From positions 62,001 through 126,000 of the forward strand of contig NZ_CANMQT010000004.1 in the NCBI RefSeq assembly GCF_947500065.1: 64,000 nucleotides of DNA. Reading direction: 5' to 3'. A program made the position numbers and the translations under genes. Shown in pieces: positions 8,151 through 18,779 of the stretch (position 1 is its first letter; the number at the start of each line of letters is the position of its first letter). The DNA comes from an uncultured Aquimarina sp. (GTDB lineage Bacteria; Bacteroidota; Bacteroidia; Flavobacteriales; Flavobacteriaceae). The notes under the pieces were generated by a model. The model did no database searches and was not told the origin of the DNA. It was given only the letters and a program-made list of their open reading frames with translations.

Positions 8151-11006
8151 ATGAATAGAAAAACAATTTTCAACACATTCTTAGGAGTTTTTTTATGCAG
8201 TATTCCATTTTCTGGAATTGCTCAAACAACTACTAGTAAAGAGCTTGGAGCAGCTACTAATGTAAAAAATGAAGGTAAGATTCCTACGGATCCCAATGTC
8301 AAAATAGGAAAATTAGATAATGGTCTTACCTATTACATTCGTAATAATGGAAAACCTGAAGACAAAGTAGAATTAAGACTCGTTGTAAACGCAGGTTCCA
8401 TTTTAGAAGACGAAAACCAACTTGGATTGGCTCACTTCATGGAGCATATGAACTTTAATGGAACTAAGAATTTTAAAAAAAATGAACTTGTAGATTATCT
8501 ACAAACAATCGGGGTTAAATTTGGAGCAGATCTAAACGCATATACAAGTTTTGACCAAACCGTTTATATTTTACCTATTCCTAGTGATGATCCGGAAAAA
8601 TTAGAAAAAGGATTTCAAATTATAGAAGATTGGGCTCATAATGCAGAATTGACAGAAGAAGCAATTGATGGAGAAAGAGGTGTTGTATTAGAAGAATATC
8701 GATTGGGCAAAGGAGCTAATGAACGTATGCTACAAGAGTATCTACCTATCATAGCCTACAATTCTAGATACTCTGAACGTTTACCTATCGGTACAAAGAA
8801 GATCCTAGAGAATTTCAAATACGAAGATGTAAGGACTTATTATAAAGATTGGTACAGACCGGATTTAATGTCTGTAGTTGCTGTGGGTGATCTTGACGTA
8901 GCCACATTAGAACAAAAAATAAAGGATCATTTTAGTGGTATTAAAATGCCGAAAAACCCAAAAAAGAGAGAAACTTATGATACTCCTAATCATAAAGAAA
9001 CTCTTATTGCAGTAGTATCAGATAAAGAAGCCTCTAACTCTATAGTAAGAATTATGTATAAGGATAGAGAGATTTCAGAACCAATCACTAAGGTGGAAGA
9101 TTATAGAAAAGAAATAGTAGAAGGGGTATTTAGCCAAATGATGAATAATCGTCTTAATGAATTAAGAAACAAACCTAACCCACCTTTTGTATTCGCATTT
9201 AGCAGTCATAGTGGAACATTTGCGAGAAACAGAAAAGCTTACCAATCGTTTGCTATGACACCGGAAACAGGACAACTTAATGCCTTAAAAGTAATTTTAC
9301 AGGAGAACAAAAGAGTTAAACAATATGGTTTTAAAGCAGGAGAACTTGAACGTGCAAAAAAAGATATTTCTGCGCGGTGGGAAAAACAATTTAAAGATAA
9401 AGATAAGAGAGAATCTAATAGGATTATAGGACAATATATTAATAACTATTTACAACAAGAACCTATTCCTGGAATCGAATGGGAATATCAATATACAATG
9501 TCTCAATTACCTACTGTTACTCTAGAAGAAGTTAATGGGTTAATTAAAGACTTCTTGCATGATGATAACCGTGCAGTTGTTATGACCGGACCAGAAAAAG
9601 AAGGTCTAAAACAAGTTACCAAAGAAGAAATTCTTTCTTTATTAAAGGAAGTAGAAACTGCCAACATAGAAGACTATAAAGACGAGAAAGTTCGTGAGAA
9701 TTTGATCGAGAAAATGCCAACTCCAGGAAAAATTGTTTCATCTAAAAGAGATGAAAAACTAGATATTACGGTATTAGAATTAAGTAATGGAGCAAAAATC
9801 ACGTATAAGAAAACAGATTTCAAAAATGATGAAATACTGTTTTCTGGGTATAGTTATGGAGGAAGTTCTTTGTATAGTAACGAAGATTATTTGCAAATAG
9901 CTCATGGCGGCGGTAGTGTTTCGCAGACAGGTTTAGGAGGATTATCTTTAAATGATATGAACAAAGTAATGTCTGGCAAAATCGTAAGACTAAGACCTTA
10001 TATTGGTGGTATTTCTGAAGGTTTTAATGGATCATCTACTCCTAAAGATCTAGAAACTTTATTTCAACAAGTATACTTATACTTTACTGATGTAAACAAA
10101 GACGAGAAGGCATTTAGATCAGATCTGGAAAAACAAAAAGGTTTTTTAAGCAACTATCTTTCTAATCCTCAAAATTATTTTCGTGAAGAGTTTAATAAAT
10201 TTCAATTCGGGAAAAATCCAAGATATGTTGGTTTCCCTACAGCTGAAAAATTAGATGCAGCAAACTATGAACTAGCATATAAAAAATATAAGGAAAGATT
10301 CGCCGGTGCTGGTGGTTTCAATTTTTATTTTGTGGGTAACGTGGATGATGCTAAATTAAAAGAATACGCAGAGAAATATATTGCTAGTTTACCAAATACG
10401 GGTAAAGATGAAACCTATAAAGTATCTGATTTCAGGCCATTATCAGGTGCTCACGAGAAAACCGTATACAAAGGTAAAGACCCTAAAAGTGCTGTAAATA
10501 TTATTTGGAGAGGAGAAACGGAGTATACTAAATCAGAAGATTTAGCAATAAAAGCGCTAGGAGAAATCCTTTCGATCAAATTAATCGAAAAACTTCGTGA
10601 AGAAGAAGGTGGTGTATATGGAGTTGGTGCAAGAGGAAGACTTAATAAATTACCATATGGAAGTTATAACTTTAGTATAAGTTTCCCTTGCGGACCTGAA
10701 AATGTAAAAAAACTAACTGATGCCGCTATCACTGAGTTAAAAACAATCATACAAGAAGGACCAACCGATAAAGATCTTGCTAAAATTAAAGAATCTAGAT
10801 TATTAGAATATAAAGAAAAAAGTAAACAAAACTCATTTTGGTTAAACAACCTTCAGAGTGCTGATTATAATAAATCACCAATGGAGACTGGAGAAACATA
10901 TGCAGAAACTATTGCTAAGTTATCCAAACAAGATGTTCAAAATGTTGCTAAAAAGTACTTAGATAAAGGACATATTTTGGGTGTTTTAATGCCTGAAAAA
11001 GAATAA
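8151..11006 (+). CDS. Secreted M16-family zinc metallopeptidase (two-module, pitrilysin type)
   Basis: 951 residues. A signal peptide (about residues 1-25, ending SGIAQ) precedes two M16 modules. The first has the inverted zinc motif HFMEH (residues 95-99) and the downstream glutamate region ERGVVLEEYR (about 175-184). The second module (from about residue 560) lacks HxxEH and keeps the substrate-closing features GGVYGVGARG and NFYFVGNV. The length and one-active/one-inactive pattern match fused periplasmic M16 peptidases of Bacteroidota. It likely degrades peptides in the periplasm. It stands alone between two hairpins. Confidence 0.92.
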   Translation: MNRKTIFNTFLGVFLCSIPFSGIAQTTTSKELGAATNVKNEGKIPTDPNVKIGKLDNGLTYYIRNNGKPEDKVELRLVVNAGSILEDENQLGLAHFMEHMNFNGTKNFKKNELVDYLQTIGVKFGADLNAYTSFDQTVYILPIPSDDPEKLEKGFQIIEDWAHNAELTEEAIDGERGVVLEEYRLGKGANERMLQEYLPIIAYNSRYSERLPIGTKKILENFKYEDVRTYYKDWYRPDLMSVVAVGDLDVATLEQKIKDHFSGIKMPKNPKKRETYDTPNHKETLIAVVSDKEASNSIVRIMYKDREISEPITKVEDYRKEIVEGVFSQMMNNRLNELRNKPNPPFVFAFSSHSGTFARNRKAYQSFAMTPETGQLNALKVILQENKRVKQYGFKAGELERAKKDISARWEKQFKDKDKRESNRIIGQYINNYLQQEPIPGIEWEYQYTMSQLPTVTLEEVNGLIKDFLHDDNRAVVMTGPEKEGLKQVTKEEILSLLKEVETANIEDYKDEKVRENLIEKMPTPGKIVSSKRDEKLDITVLELSNGAKITYKKTDFKNDEILFSGYSYGGSSLYSNEDYLQIAHGGGSVSQTGLGGLSLNDMNKVMSGKIVRLRPYIGGISEGFNGSSTPKDLETLFQQVYLYFTDVNKDEKAFRSDLEKQKGFLSNYLSNPQNYFREEFNKFQFGKNPRYVGFPTAEKLDAANYELAYKKYKERFAGAGGFNFYFVGNVDDAKLKEYAEKYIASLPNTGKDETYKVSDFRPLSGAHEKTVYKGKDPKSAVNIIWRGETEYTKSEDLAIKALGEILSIKLIEKLREEEGGVYGVGARGRLNKLPYGSYNFSISFPCGPENVKKLTDAAITELKTIIQEGPTDKDLAKIKESRLLEYKEKSKQNSFWLNNLQSADYNKSPMETGETYAETIAKLSKQDVQNVAKKYLDKGHILGVLMPEKE

Positions 11007-11027
11007 TTCAAACTTATTATTCATTCT

Positions 11028-11060
11028 AAAGGCCATCTGCTACAGCAGATGGCCTTTTTT
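11028..11060 (+). terminator. Intrinsic terminator after the M16 gene
   Basis: The stem aggccatctgct / agcagatggcct is followed by a T run, 22 bp after the stop codon. Confidence 0.9.
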
Positions 11061-11140
11061 ATTATGCACTGTTAATATTTTTCATTTTTATAATGTATAA
11101 TTAATTGTATTTTTATCGCTTAAAATCCAAATCTCCCCCA

Positions 11141-11905
11141 ATGGGTAAAATAATAGCGATTGCCAATCAAAAAGGTGGTGTTGGTAAAACAACCACTTCT
11201 GTAAATTTAGCAGCTTCTCTAGGAGTATTAGAGAAAAAAGTATTACTAATAGATGCCGATCCTCAAGCCAATGCGACTTCAGGACTGGGATTAGATGTAG
11301 AGAGTATAGAAAAAGGAACCTATCAGATCCTAGAACATACGATCAAACCTACAGAAGCAATTTTAGAAACCAACTCTCCCAATGTAGACATTATACCTGC
11401 ACATATTGATCTGGTAGCAATAGAAATAGAACTTGTAGATAAAGATGAACGAGAATATATGCTAAAAAAAGCTATTCTGGATCTTAAAACATCGTATGAC
11501 TATATTCTTATCGATTGTGCACCATCACTAGGTTTGTTGACACTAAATGCACTTACAGCTTCAGATTCTGTTATCATTCCTATTCAATGTGAGTATTTTG
11601 CACTAGAAGGATTAGGTAAATTACTAAATACGATTAAAAGTGTTCAGAAGATTCATAATGAGCATCTGGATATAGAAGGGTTATTGTTAACAATGTATGA
11701 CTCCCGATTAAGATTATCCAATCAAGTCGTTGAAGAAGTACAGAAACATTTTAACGAAATGGTTTTTAAAACAATCATTCAGCGAAATATACGTTTAAGC
11801 GAAGCACCTAGTTATGGTGAAAGCATAATAAATTACGATGCTTCTAGTAAAGGTGCCAGCAATTACTTAAGTTTGGCGCATGAGATTATAAAGAAAAATA
11901 GTTAA
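11141..11905 (+). CDS. parA: ParA/Soj chromosome-partitioning ATPase
   Basis: 254 residues starting MGKIIAIANQ at the ATG 11141; a TTG at 11105 would add a non-family extension. The deviant Walker A KGGVGKTTT starts at residue 11, followed by DADPQANATSGLG and DCAPSLGLLTLNAL. This is the chromosomal ParA type. It works with ParB, encoded 6 bp downstream, to segregate the origin region. No parS site was recognised nearby. Confidence 0.95.
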   Translation: MGKIIAIANQKGGVGKTTTSVNLAASLGVLEKKVLLIDADPQANATSGLGLDVESIEKGTYQILEHTIKPTEAILETNSPNVDIIPAHIDLVAIEIELVDKDEREYMLKKAILDLKTSYDYILIDCAPSLGLLTLNALTASDSVIIPIQCEYFALEGLGKLLNTIKSVQKIHNEHLDIEGLLLTMYDSRLRLSNQVVEEVQKHFNEMVFKTIIQRNIRLSEAPSYGESIINYDASSKGASNYLSLAHEIIKKNS

Positions 11906-11911
11906 GGATTC

Positions 11912-12817
11912 ATGGCGAAGGCAACAAAAAAACAAGCTTTAGGTAGAGGATTATCAGCTTTACTTAAAGATCCGGAAAATGATATCAAATCAGCAGATGA
12001 CAAAAATGCTGATAAAGTAGTTGGAAATATTATAGAATTGGATCTCAATAGTATTGAAGTAAATCCTTTTCAACCACGTACCAGTTTTAATGACGAAACA
12101 CTTCAGGAACTTGCTACTTCCATAAAGGAAATAGGTGTAATACAACCAATTACAGTTCGTAAATTAGACTTTGACAAGTACCAGTTAGTAAGTGGAGAAA
12201 GACGTTTTCGTGCATCTAAATTAGTTGGATTAAAAACCATACCTGCATATATACGTATTGCTAATGATCAGGAATCATTAACAATGGCTTTGGTAGAAAA
12301 TATCCAACGTCAGGATTTAGATCCTATAGAAATTTCATTGTCCTATCAAAGGTTAATCGATGAGATCAATCTAACGCAAGAACAACTAAGTGATCGTGTT
12401 GGTAAAAAAAGATCTACAATTGCTAATTACCTAAGGTTATTAAAATTAGACCCTATTGTACAAACTGGCATTCGAGACGGATTTATATCAATGGGTCATG
12501 GTAGAGCATTAATTAATATCCAGGATCAACAGCAACAGCTAGATATTTATGAGAAAATCATAGGAGATTCTCTATCTGTTCGTAACACTGAAAAATTAGT
12601 TCGGTCTTTAAATAATACAGAAGAAAAACCTGAAACTGAAAAAACTGAAAGTAAAGCTCCTACCTATATCTTAAAAGGAATCAAAGATTTCTCAGAATAT
12701 TTTGGTGCTAAAATTGATGTTAAAGTTTCCAGCAATGGACGAGGGAAATTAATAATCCCGTTTTCTTCTGAAGAAGATTTTAAACGCCTAAAGAAACTCA
12801 TTGATAGTGAAAATTAA
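11912..12817 (+). CDS. parB: ParB/Spo0J chromosome-partitioning protein
   Basis: 301 residues. The N-terminus has the family tag LGRGLSALL. The CTPase/ParB core follows, with NPFQPR, VSGERRFRASK and ENIQRQDLDPIE. The helix-turn-helix region is QEQLSDRVGKKRSTIANYLRLL, and a C-terminal dimerisation region ends the protein. It binds parS and slides as a CTP clamp. It lies 6 bp after parA and overlaps the next gene by 11 bp. Confidence 0.95.
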   Translation: MAKATKKQALGRGLSALLKDPENDIKSADDKNADKVVGNIIELDLNSIEVNPFQPRTSFNDETLQELATSIKEIGVIQPITVRKLDFDKYQLVSGERRFRASKLVGLKTIPAYIRIANDQESLTMALVENIQRQDLDPIEISLSYQRLIDEINLTQEQLSDRVGKKRSTIANYLRLLKLDPIVQTGIRDGFISMGHGRALINIQDQQQQLDIYEKIIGDSLSVRNTEKLVRSLNNTEEKPETEKTESKAPTYILKGIKDFSEYFGAKIDVKVSSNGRGKLIIPFSSEEDFKRLKKLIDSEN

Positions 12818-13409
12818 ATCCTTTTATATTATTTTATTACTATGCTTTTGTATTCATCCTTTGTTTTCTCAAGAGGAAGATGAGAATAAGGATGAAGAAC
12901 TAAAAATGGTTATCGAAGAAGTCGCAGTCAAAAAGAAAAAAAATAAAAAGCTAAGACCCTATGAACCCTTAGCGCCAGCTCGTGCAGCTTTTTATTCAGC
13001 AGTTCTGCCTGGACTAGGACAAGCCTATACTGGGAAATATTGGAAAATACCAATTGTATATGGCGCGCTTGGTGCTGGAGTTTATTTTTATCTTGAAAAC
13101 AACAACACCTATAATGATCTTAGAGATGTTTATAAAGCTAGATTAGCTGGTGTTGATCCGAGTACCTTAAAGTTTGAAGATTTTTCTGATGATCAATTAA
13201 TTGATTTGCAGAGACGTTTCAGAAAAGATCAGGAATTATCTTTACTTATTACCGTAGGTTTATATGTTTTAAATATCATTGATGCTAATGTAACAGCTCA
13301 CTTACAACAATTTAATGTTTCAAAAGATCTATCGTTTAAACCCAAAGTAAATTTTAATGAATTCGGTGCAAAACCTAATTACGGTGTCTCACTAAACTAT
13401 AGCTTCTAA
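12807..13409 (+). CDS. DUF5683 domain membrane protein with signal peptide
   Basis: 200 residues from a GTG start at 12807 (a TTG at 12801 is the alternative). The signal sequence is IILLLCFCIHPLFSQ. An acidic and then lysine-rich stretch follows, and then the DUF5683 core ARAAFYSAVLPGLGQAYTGKYW with two hydrophobic segments (about 70-100 and 150-170). The P-G-x-GQ-Y pattern resembles small transmembrane protein modules. The gene overlaps parB and lies before dapB, an order I recall as conserved in Flavobacteria. The molecular role is unknown. Confidence 0.82.
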   Translation: MKIKSFYIILLLCFCIHPLFSQEEDENKDEELKMVIEEVAVKKKKNKKLRPYEPLAPARAAFYSAVLPGLGQAYTGKYWKIPIVYGALGAGVYFYLENNNTYNDLRDVYKARLAGVDPSTLKFEDFSDDQLIDLQRRFRKDQELSLLITVGLYVLNIIDANVTAHLQQFNVSKDLSFKPKVNFNEFGAKPNYGVSLNYSF

Positions 13410-13437
13410 ATTTCATAACCAACAACCACAAAAAAAT

Positions 13438-14136
13438 ATGAATATTGCTCTTCTAGGATACGGCAGAATGGGTAAAACCATAGAGAAGATTGCGACAGAA
13501 AGAGGTCACACTATTGTCCTCACTGTTGATAAAGATGATAAAGAATATGATGTATCTGTTGCCGATGTAGCTATAGATTTTAGTATTCCTTCTGCTGCTG
13601 TAAACAATATCACCAATTGTTTCAATGCTGGTGTACCTATTATATCTGGAACAACTGGCTGGCTAGATCATTATGACCAAATTACATCCTTATGCAAGGA
13701 AAAAGACGGAGGATTTATATACGCTTCTAACTATAGTTTAGGTGTTAATTTATTTTTTGAATTAAACAAAAAACTAGCTAAAATGATGAACCCAATAGAA
13801 GGGTACGATATACATATGGAGGAAATTCATCATACGCAAAAATTAGATGCTCCTAGTGGCACAGCCATTACTTTAGCAGAAGGTGTTATAGAGAACACTA
13901 ATAAAGATGCCTGGCAATTAGACGAAGGAGATGATAAAACAATAGCTATTAAAGCAAAAAGAATCAAAAACGTTCCTGGTACGCATACAGTCACCTATGC
14001 TTCCGCAGTAGATGATATAGAAATCAAACATACAGCTCACAATCGTCACGGCTTCGCACTTGGTGCAGTTGTAGCTGCAGAATGGTTATCAGGTAAAACT
14101 GGAGTTTTTGGAATGAAAGACGTTTTAGGATTATAA
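13438..14136 (+). CDS. dapB: 4-hydroxy-tetrahydrodipicolinate reductase
   Basis: 232 residues, slightly shorter than the 240-270 of many homologues. The dinucleotide-binding start is LLGYGRMGKTIE, and the family motif EIHHTQKLDAPSGTA includes the catalytic HH and the substrate-binding K. The C-terminal HNRHGFALGAVVAAEWL is also present. It reduces the DapA product with NAD(P)H in lysine and diaminopimelate synthesis, feeding peptidoglycan. lepB follows 163 bp downstream. Confidence 0.95.
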   Translation: MNIALLGYGRMGKTIEKIATERGHTIVLTVDKDDKEYDVSVADVAIDFSIPSAAVNNITNCFNAGVPIISGTTGWLDHYDQITSLCKEKDGGFIYASNYSLGVNLFFELNKKLAKMMNPIEGYDIHMEEIHHTQKLDAPSGTAITLAEGVIENTNKDAWQLDEGDDKTIAIKAKRIKNVPGTHTVTYASAVDDIEIKHTAHNRHGFALGAVVAAEWLSGKTGVFGMKDVLGL

Positions 14137-14299
14137 AAATTGATTAAAACTAACTGAGCATAGAAGAAGTATTTAAGAGAACAGATGAAATACCTTTTAT
14201 AAATTCAGAAGAAAATCTAATAAATTAAATACCACAATGTGGTTTAAAAAGTGTAACACTTTTATAGTTACATACACTTATACTTAAAATACAAAAAAA

Positions 14300-15868
14300 A
14301 TGACACTATCAGAATGGTTTATTTTTTTCCTGGCAGTACAAGTAGTACACTTCTTAGGAACTTGGAAATTATATATTAAAGCAGGAAGAAAAGCATGGGA
14401 AGCAGCTGTACCGGTATACAATGCAGTTGTTTTAATGAAAATAATCAATCGTCCTTGGTGGTGGGTTATTCTCTTATTCATTCCTGTTATTAATGTAATC
14501 ATGCTTCCTGTAGTTTGGGTAGAAACCATTAGGAGTTTTGGAAAAAACACAACAACAGATACTATTTTAGTAATCGTAACATTAGGTTTTTATATTTACT
14601 ACATAAATTACATGTTAGATGTAAACTATATAGAAAATAGAGATCTAAAACCAAGAACAGGTACTGGAGAATGGATAAGTTCTATTCTTTTTGCGGTTGT
14701 TGCTGCTACCCTAGTACATACGTACTTTATGCAGCCATATACAATCCCAACAGGATCTTTAGAAAGAACATTATTAGTTGGGGATTTCTTATTTGTAAGT
14801 AAGTTTCATTATGGTGCCAGAACACCTATGACATCGGTTTCTTTTCCTATGGTACACGATACAATACCATTGGTAAAAACTAAATCCTATAATAGCGATG
14901 TACAGTATCCCTATTTTAGATTACCTGGTTTCCAAAAAATAAAGCGTAACGATATAGTAGTATTTAGCTGGCCAGTTGATACCGTACGTTTTTTTAGAGA
15001 TCCATCTGGCATTCATGTATACAAACCTATTGACAAGAAATCCAACTATGTAAAGCGCTGTGTAGGTGTACCAGGCGACTCTTTATCTGTCGTTGATGGA
15101 TATGTGCATATCAACGGAAAGCAAACCGTATTACCTGATCGTGCCCAATTGCAATTTTCTTATACAGGAGCTACAAAGGGGAAAAGCTTTAATACTCAAA
15201 ACCTTTACAATCGCTACAAAATCAAAGAAAATGAGTTTGGGTATAATAATACATTCTTTCAATCAGGAGGTTTAACAAACGAAGCAGCGGCTAAGTTTAA
15301 AAACCATCCTAATGTAGCTAGTTTAGAAAGAACAATTAAACCTTCTGGAGAAAAAGAACCTGGTATATTTCCTAACAACGGAAAAGTAAACTGGAATAGA
15401 GATAATTTTGGAGCTATTTATATCCCTGAAGCTGGAAAAACAGTGCAAATGGATCTAAAAAGCTTTTCATTATACCGTAGAATTATAGAAGTTTATGAAG
15501 GTTCTGAAATGGGAATTGACAATAAATTATCCGTAAACGGAAAGCAGATTTTGCTTAACGGTAATCCTATCGATAGTTACACCTTTAAACAAGATTATTA
15601 CTGGATGATGGGAGACAATCGTCATAATAGTGAAGATAGTCGTGCTTGGGGATATGTCCCAGCCAATCATATTGTAGGGAAACCAGTTTTCATATGGATG
15701 AGTTGGGATAGTAATGCCAAAGGTCTTTTTAACAAAATAAGATGGGAACGCTTATTCACCACAGTGGGTGGTAATGGGAAACCCATATCTTATTTCTATT
15801 ATTTCTTAATCCTATTAGTTGGTTGGATAATTTTTAGTAAATATCGCAAAAGAAAGAAAGCGGCCTAA
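14300..15868 (+). CDS. lepB: Signal peptidase I, enlarged Bacteroidota type
   Basis: 522 residues, far longer than the E. coli enzyme (324). The N-terminal 110 residues form a separate membrane domain with three or four hydrophobic segments, like the DUF5684 type. The peptidase follows: a membrane segment (about 127-142), the catalytic serine box MQPYTIPTGSLERT with Ser153, and YVKRCVGVPGD with the general base Lys252. The GDNRHNSEDSRAWG box comes later. A long insertion (about 265-430) separates the boxes, and a C-terminal membrane segment is present (about 495-515). It cleaves signal peptides of exported proteins. Confidence 0.94.
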   Translation: MTLSEWFIFFLAVQVVHFLGTWKLYIKAGRKAWEAAVPVYNAVVLMKIINRPWWWVILLFIPVINVIMLPVVWVETIRSFGKNTTTDTILVIVTLGFYIYYINYMLDVNYIENRDLKPRTGTGEWISSILFAVVAATLVHTYFMQPYTIPTGSLERTLLVGDFLFVSKFHYGARTPMTSVSFPMVHDTIPLVKTKSYNSDVQYPYFRLPGFQKIKRNDIVVFSWPVDTVRFFRDPSGIHVYKPIDKKSNYVKRCVGVPGDSLSVVDGYVHINGKQTVLPDRAQLQFSYTGATKGKSFNTQNLYNRYKIKENEFGYNNTFFQSGGLTNEAAAKFKNHPNVASLERTIKPSGEKEPGIFPNNGKVNWNRDNFGAIYIPEAGKTVQMDLKSFSLYRRIIEVYEGSEMGIDNKLSVNGKQILLNGNPIDSYTFKQDYYWMMGDNRHNSEDSRAWGYVPANHIVGKPVFIWMSWDSNAKGLFNKIRWERLFTTVGGNGKPISYFYYFLILLVGWIIFSKYRKRKKAA

Positions 15869-15908
15869 CATTTGTTTTCTCAGATATAAGAAAAAATAAT
15901 TCTAACTA

Positions 15909-16840
<932 letters not shown>

Positions 16841-16913
16841 ATACATCTATTTAGAAAATATTCTTTATTTTTAGTAAAAACTAGTTGTAATCTTTTAAAA
16901 ACCCAATGTATCC

Positions 16914-17693
16914 ATGAATAGAATTCTACTTTTTATCGTGTTTTTGACTTTTCTTTCTTGCGGAAAACAATCCAAAGAATCAAAAGAAAACACTAAGGAT
17001 CAAACAACCCTATCAGAAGTTGCAACGGCATTGCCTATTCAAAAACATGCTTCTATACCAATGGACACAACACTAGTAAGGAGGCTTTCTAACAAAGAAA
17101 CCTCTTCTATTTTCACAAACAATAGACAAATCCAATTGGGTATTTCAAATACATTATACCAAGCATATACCTATAAAGATGATACTAATGAATATTATCT
17201 AGTATTAACCGATCATCAAAAGGGTATAAATGAAAACAAAGACACCTTATACGATAATGTATATGCACTAAATTTAACTAATAAAAACTATCGATTTAAA
17301 AAGAGGTCCTCTATCAAAGGTGAAATTGATAAAGAATGGGAAACCTCTATAGGTTTCTGGAATCAATACTCACAACTATCTGATCTTGATGGTGATGGTC
17401 ATATAGACCCTATTATAGTTTATGGTACCACAACTGAAAACATGTATGTAGATGGTAGACTAAGAATAATAGCATATTACAAGAAAAAAAGAGTAACAAT
17501 TAAGCATCAAAATAGTGAAATCTCTGATGGTAGACTTACAAAAATTAACAAAAACTTTTATACTTTCCCTTTAGAAATACAAGAAGCAGTCAAAGAAAAA
17601 ATGAGGCTAATGATAAAAAATGGACATGCAGTTTTTGCTGATGACTGGGAAAAAAGCATGAAAAACAGGGCTACACGTTTAGAAAATTTGTAA
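16914..17693 (+). CDS. Lipoprotein of uncertain function with a DxDxDG-type motif
   Basis: 259 residues. The lipoprotein signal is ILLFIVFLTFLSCGK. The middle has LSDLDGDGHIDPII, a calcium-loop-like pattern of the kind seen in VCBS/FG-GAP-like units. The C-terminal half resembles the Flavobacterial family sometimes named M949_RS01915 (surface polysaccharide biosynthesis-associated), for example an AYYKKKRVTIKH strand followed by a FYTFPLEIQEAV helix. That link is from memory and weak. A hairpin follows the stop and faces a convergent gene. Confidence 0.7.
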   Translation: MNRILLFIVFLTFLSCGKQSKESKENTKDQTTLSEVATALPIQKHASIPMDTTLVRRLSNKETSSIFTNNRQIQLGISNTLYQAYTYKDDTNEYYLVLTDHQKGINENKDTLYDNVYALNLTNKNYRFKKRSSIKGEIDKEWETSIGFWNQYSQLSDLDGDGHIDPIIVYGTTTENMYVDGRLRIIAYYKKKRVTIKHQNSEISDGRLTKINKNFYTFPLEIQEAVKEKMRLMIKNGHAVFADDWEKSMKNRATRLENL

Positions 17694-17709
17694 AAACATC
17701 AACAATCAT

Positions 17710-17737
17710 AATTACTTGTAACTGTTACTAAGTAATT
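17710..17737. terminator. Hairpin between convergent genes (possible bidirectional terminator)
   Basis: aattacttgtaac pairs with gttac-aagtaatt with a single bulge. It sits midway between the stop codons at 17693 and 17761. No long T run is present, so termination strength is uncertain. Confidence 0.45.
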
Positions 17738-17760
17738 ATTAGTAATTGTATGATTCAAAA

Positions 17761-18777
17761 TTAAAGTTTAATCCTTGAAGATATAGGGTAATGATCCGAA
17801 AGTTCTACATCAAAACTTTTAAAACCTACCACTTCTGTGTCTTCAGGAACTAATATAAAATCAATTCTAGCTGGAAATAATTCAAAATTAAATGTTTTCC
17901 CAAACCCTTTACCAGCTTCCTTAAAAGTATCCTGAAGATCTTGTGACTTTATCTTATCATATATATAAGAATATGCCGTATTGTTAAAATCTCCCATCAC
18001 AATATTCCTGTATGGTGATGATTTCATATGAGCAATCAATTGTTCTGCTTGACTTTGTTGTTTTTTAAACGAAGTCTGAATCCGCTTGAACAACTTCTGA
18101 GAATCCGCTTTCGCTAAATCATCAGTCTTAGTACTGATTCCATGAGATTGCAAATGAGCATTATATACTCTTATCGTATCAGAAGGCATTGCAATATCAG
18201 CAAAAATGACATTATTAGCAGTCTTCTTAAAGCTTAACGAACCTTTATTTACAAAAGGGTATTTAGAAAAAATAACTAATGCCAATTCTTGACTACGGTG
18301 ATGAAAATACTCATACTTATGTGGATATTGACTAAAATCTATATCTGGATTGTTATAAAACTCTTGCACGCAAAAAATATCCGGATTTTCATCTTTTACT
18401 AATTTAGAGATATCCTTTGGTATAACATCAGAATCAATCCATTTAAACCGATTAAAAGCATGTACATTAAAACTAAACAAGGAAAGCGTATCGTTAATTT
18501 CATTAGAAGATTTACCTCTTAACTTATACAAAGAAGATACATGAGAAATCCCAAGAATTAGTACAATTAACGATAACAACATCTTTCGTTTTAGGAGTAT
18601 TACCCAATACAAAAGAAACAATGCATTAATAACGATCAAAATAGGTACCGTTAAACTCAATACCGATAATAGCGGAAATGTTTGTGGGGAAATATATGGT
18701 AATAGATAGGACATCAATAAGGCAAAAGCTACCAACGAGTTGATAAAAAATACGATCTTATTAACCAGTTTTCTCAT
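17761..18777 (-). CDS. Endonuclease/exonuclease/phosphatase (EEP) family membrane protein
   Basis: 338 residues. Two or three hydrophobic segments in the first 85 residues anchor a C-terminal EEP domain. Its signatures are SFNVHAFNRF, ENPDIFCVQEF, the IVMGDFNNT catalytic Asp/Asn block and the terminal LSDHYPISSRI His. The substrate is unknown; the fold covers nucleases, phosphodiesterases and lipid phosphatases. It starts 2 bp after the stop of a rhomboid gene, as the last gene of the mutL-rhomboid-rhomboid-EEP run. Confidence 0.87.
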   Translation of the reverse strand: MRKLVNKIVFFINSLVAFALLMSYLLPYISPQTFPLLSVLSLTVPILIVINALFLLYWVILLKRKMLLSLIVLILGISHVSSLYKLRGKSSNEINDTLSLFSFNVHAFNRFKWIDSDVIPKDISKLVKDENPDIFCVQEFYNNPDIDFSQYPHKYEYFHHRSQELALVIFSKYPFVNKGSLSFKKTANNVIFADIAMPSDTIRVYNAHLQSHGISTKTDDLAKADSQKLFKRIQTSFKKQQSQAEQLIAHMKSSPYRNIVMGDFNNTAYSYIYDKIKSQDLQDTFKEAGKGFGKTFNFELFPARIDFILVPEDTEVVGFKSFDVELSDHYPISSRIKL

Positions 18778-18779
18778 GA

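Noticed and set aside
14153-14228. Short open stretch (LSIEEVFKRTDEIPF) between dapB and lepB
   Set aside because: No start codon, a stop just before it, about 24 codons only; could be chance or a tiny remnant.
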